Shown here: positions 36,818 through 39,180 of the stretch, one piece after another
Layout of the letters: every line of letters begins with the position of its first letter
How positions within the stretch are numbered: position 1 is the stretch's first letter
Assembly: GCA_015232245.1 (NCBI GenBank)
Contig: JADGAB010000005.1
Span: 1 to 39,180, forward strand
DNA from: Magnetococcales bacterium
GTDB lineage: Bacteria > Pseudomonadota > Magnetococcia > Magnetococcales > Magnetaquicoccaceae
DNA: 39,180 nucleotides
Reading direction: 5' to 3'
The notes under the pieces: generated by a model
Database searches by the model: none
What the model saw: the letters and a program-made list of their open reading frames with translations, nothing else
Told to the model about the DNA's origin: nothing
Position numbers and translations under genes: made by a program

Positions 36818-37424
36818 CGTTTCCACGCCGGGATGCGAAGCCAGACCAATGGATGCACGGCTATCATTGCCAGTGCAATTATTGCATCCGCACAACATCT
36901 GATGACTGTCTACGACCCAACGCCCAACCATCCCACCTGCCCCAAAAACAGGAGCAGTGGTACTCTCACCAGATAACAATACTTACAAAGTTATCAAAGA
37001 CTTAAAATGCGATTGGCGGATGGGGTGGGACCATCGGCCACAAGCTTGTAACATTTGAATTCTAAAGAGAATTTTAAAGAGCCATCAAAAATTGGGGTAA
37101 CAGTCAGGGGGGCCTTGATCATCGTTTGGGCCAAGTCGGTCAGGCAAACAGGAGAGATTCAAAAACTTCTGAACCTTTACAACCGGATGCGTCGCATGAT
37201 GGGCAAAAACACCCACCCGGTGGCCGAAACGATGATCAAGGCCGTCAGGGGTAACAGTGGGGTAACACTTTTCCGCCCAGAATCCCAGTTCGAATCCCGG
37301 CCTTGGATTCGAACCCACGGCCAAAAGGTATGGGCATGTCTTGAAAATTTTTCCGCACAGGACGCGCTGTGTTGCATTTTTCCTGGCAAGGCAGGCCAGA
37401 ACATCCTGGCGCAACAAAGTCACC
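36818..37424. other. Gene-free region with inverted repeat
   Basis: About 600 bases between the antitoxin and the broken yhcG. No convincing reading frame. Around 37285-37315 tRNA T-arm-like pieces (AGTTCGAATCCCGG and GGATTCGAACCC) occur in opposite orientation without a tRNA. It looks like degraded DNA from earlier insertions. Confidence 0.45.
37111..37243. repeat. Inverted repeat, 23-bp arms
   Basis: GGCCTTGATCATCGTTTGGG.. (37111-37133) and its reverse complement (37221-37243) match over 23 bases with one mismatch, separated by 87 bases. Both are flanked by related GGGGTAACAGT sequences. It may be the ends of a small non-coding mobile element or a structured RNA; function is unknown. Confidence 0.6.
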
Positions 37425-38435
37425 TTACGAAGCGTGTACGCCAAAACCGCTTCCATCCACGCACAGCCAATGCCACCCAGTCAGCCAAGAGTTACCTGTG
37501 CGAGTTGGTCTGCGATCATGACTTTTCATCCAAATCTCCCACATCCCCGCCAATTCCGCTTCAATCTCAGCAATGCTCGGCAAGTTACGCCCCAACATTT
37601 CCGGCAAATTACGCAGCAATTGGTACTCGGCAACGCCGATGGGCTTCTCAATACCGGACAGCGCATATTCCGCCACCAACCGGTTTTGTTGTTTGCACAG
37701 CAGTAGACCGATGGTGGGTTTATCATCTTCGGCCTTGACCTGCGCATCCACGGCGGCAAGATAAAAATTGAGTTGCCCGGCATGTTCTGGCTTGAAAACG
37801 GTGGCTTTGAGTTCAATGACCACGTAGCACTTCAAGCGCGTGTGATAGAAGAGTAGGTCAATGAAAAATTCGTCTCCAGCCACCTCCAGTCTGAACTGCC
37901 GCCCGACAAAGGCAAAACCAGCACCCAGTTCCAGCAAAAAACGGGTGATGTGGCGAATCAGCCCGGATTCGATTTCTCGTTCGTGCGCGTCATCACCCAA
38001 ACCGAGAAAGTCGAACAGATATGGGTCTTTCAGCGTGTCATGGGCCAAGGCCGAATCGGGTGATGGCAAACGCGCCACGAAATTGCTCACTGCCGTCCCT
38101 TGTCGCAGGTGCAGCCGATTCTTGATGTTCAATTCCAGCGTCGTGCGTGACCAGCCATGTTGCACGACCTGTGCTGAGTACCAATCACGATCGGCAGGGT
38201 TATCCAGCTTGGTCAGCAAGATCACGATATGGAACCACGGCAATTGGTCAGCGGGCTGCTGACCAAATTTGCCATCCGGGCAATGCTGAGCAAAAAACCG
38301 CATATACTTGAGGTTACTGGACGACCAACCGCGCATATCCGGGAAGCTATCCTTCAAATCACGCGCCAAACGATCAATCACCTTTGCGCCCCAACCTTGC
38401 ACTTCCTGCCGCAACAGAATATCTGGTACCACCAC
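37425..38435 (-). pseudogene. Broken yhcG-like PDDEXK nuclease gene (DUF1016)
   Basis: Most of a DUF1016/YhcG protein is present: GWSSSNLKYMRFFAQ, DWYSAQVVQHGWSRTTLELN, DPYLFDFLGLGDDAHEREIE, and the PDDEXK core FRLEVAGDEFFIDLLFYHTRLKCYVVIELKATVF. The usual N-terminal about 60 residues are missing: the frame begins at ILLRQEVQGWG, next to the transposase fragment. At the other end the family normally stops near EIEAELAG, but here it runs on about 35 more residues (MWEIWMKSHDRRPTR), so the original stop is lost or fused. Related proteins act in DNA repair or defence; this copy is probably inactive. Confidence 0.75.
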
Positions 38436-38437
38436 AT

Positions 38438-38926
38438 CTAACCGTGGTTGATTAAAGTTTTACATTTTGGGCGCACTTTATAGCTCAGAAGCTCTTTCAT
38501 CGTCCACTGATGATCAGTCAATCCTGCCGCCATGGCAGGAGTTCGTTCAATCCATTTTCTGGATCCGCCAACGGGTGCTGCGATACGCAGTGAATCATGA
38601 GAGTAACAAAAATTATATGTGCAGCCAGCCAAATACATTCCTTGTCCCAACAGTTTGGAGTCCGTATGCGCAATTGCACGCCCCTTACGTACCAGAGTCG
38701 CCAAATGCCCACGGAAGGTGGCGTTCAGCCTTTCTATAAATGATGTGTTGATCTTCACACATCCAGTCTTTTCCAACATCAAAGCGACCGCCTCAGCACT
38801 GCCTCGTACAATCCGACGCACAACATCAACCACTCGACCTTTCGAGTACCCTTTGACGACCTGGACAATCATCAAGCCTGGCACGGTCTCCCGCTTGGGA
38901 CGCCCTCCATGCCCAGTAAAAATCAA
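38438..38926 (-). pseudogene. Transposase fragment (DDE type, C-terminal part)
   Basis: About 162 residues of a transposase C-terminus: GLMIVQVVKGYSKGRVVDVVRR, INTSFIERLNATFRGHLATLVRKGRA, GMYLAGCTYNFCYSHDSLR and RTPAMAAGLTDHQWTMKELL. The ERLN/FCYSHDSLR region is the end of the catalytic domain with its final acidic residue. The first catalytic residues and the HTH are absent; the only start is a weak TTG. It ends within 20 bases of the broken yhcG frame and probably inserted into that gene, then lost its other end. Confidence 0.72.
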
Positions 38927-39180
38927 CCAACTAAAAACAAATTTAAAAACAGATATATGAGTCCCCCGAAAGAACCTCGCGCGCGTCTCAAGCCTGCTGA
39001 CCGTCCGGCGACTCTTTTTGGGCGGATTTTAGCCAAAAGAGCGCGTCATGGACCAAACAGGCCGATTTTTGCCTCCAAACGAAGGTTTTCCCCCTTTTAT
39101 GCCATTATTTCGACCAATTTCGGCTGATTTTCCGTCAATCGGGCGCAACTGTAGCGTACGAAGCGTTTGACGTTGCAGGC
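38927..39180. other. No gene seen at the right window edge
   Basis: About 250 bases of AT-rich then GC-mixed DNA, possibly the missing N-terminal part of the transposon or chromosomal spacer. A 72-codon plus-strand frame (38909-39127) lacks a ribosome site and family resemblance. Confidence 0.4.

Overview
The window is mostly one temperate tailed-phage genome (prophage) in a GC-rich bacterium, followed by a short chromosomal or genomic-island segment with several integration scars. The host is probably a proteobacterium: IHF-alpha, a one-piece tmRNA 3' end, and a DUF2924/serine-recombinase cassette of a type common in alphaproteobacteria and relatives. I cannot name the genus. The left end of the prophage lies outside the window; the right end is probably between 34087 and 34300.

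Positions 1-18345 (minus strand) hold the late genes, transcribed right to left. The head and packaging part is lambda-like: a small-terminase-like HTH fused to a DNA methyltransferase, large terminase, gpW-like connector, portal, a prohead-protease/major-capsid fusion, a DUF2190 decoration protein and an FII-like joining protein. A block of host-contact or moron-type genes follows, cut by two intrinsic terminators: a BppU-like protein, two structural proteins, and a collagen-like stalk ending in a seven-bladed YVTN propeller. Then come the tail terminator, tail tube, chaperone-like proteins and a TP901-type tape measure protein cut by the window edge. No sheath gene is seen, so a siphovirus-type tail is likely.

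Positions 18346-22860 are a transition zone: a phased TGTTC repeat array just upstream of the terminase operon, two plus-strand DUF3489 paralogues with duplicated leaders and 3' hairpins, a displaced gp10-like gene, a membrane/coiled-coil protein and a lipase remnant.

Positions 22777-31568 (minus strand) are the early region: a primase remnant and helicase joined by an apparent deletion, an SSB-like protein, a Sak4-like ATPase, unknown early proteins, a phage sigma factor, two unknown proteins and a LexA-like repressor. The repressor has a good sigma-70 promoter divergent from the plus-strand integration cassette (31744-34086: small ORF, DUF2924, large serine recombinase, HTH protein).

The most interesting regulatory signal is a long, exactly spaced element found twice: once on the minus strand overlapping the sigma-factor stop codon and facing the replication operon, and once on the plus strand facing the recombinase cassette. 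The sigma factor is the obvious candidate reader, with the LexA-like repressor as the switch.

Positions 34300-39180 look chromosomal or island-like: ihfA, a basic protein, the 3' end of a tmRNA with its terminator, a HigBA-type toxin-antitoxin pair with a probable leaderless promoter, a broken yhcG (PDDEXK) gene and a transposase fragment abutting it.
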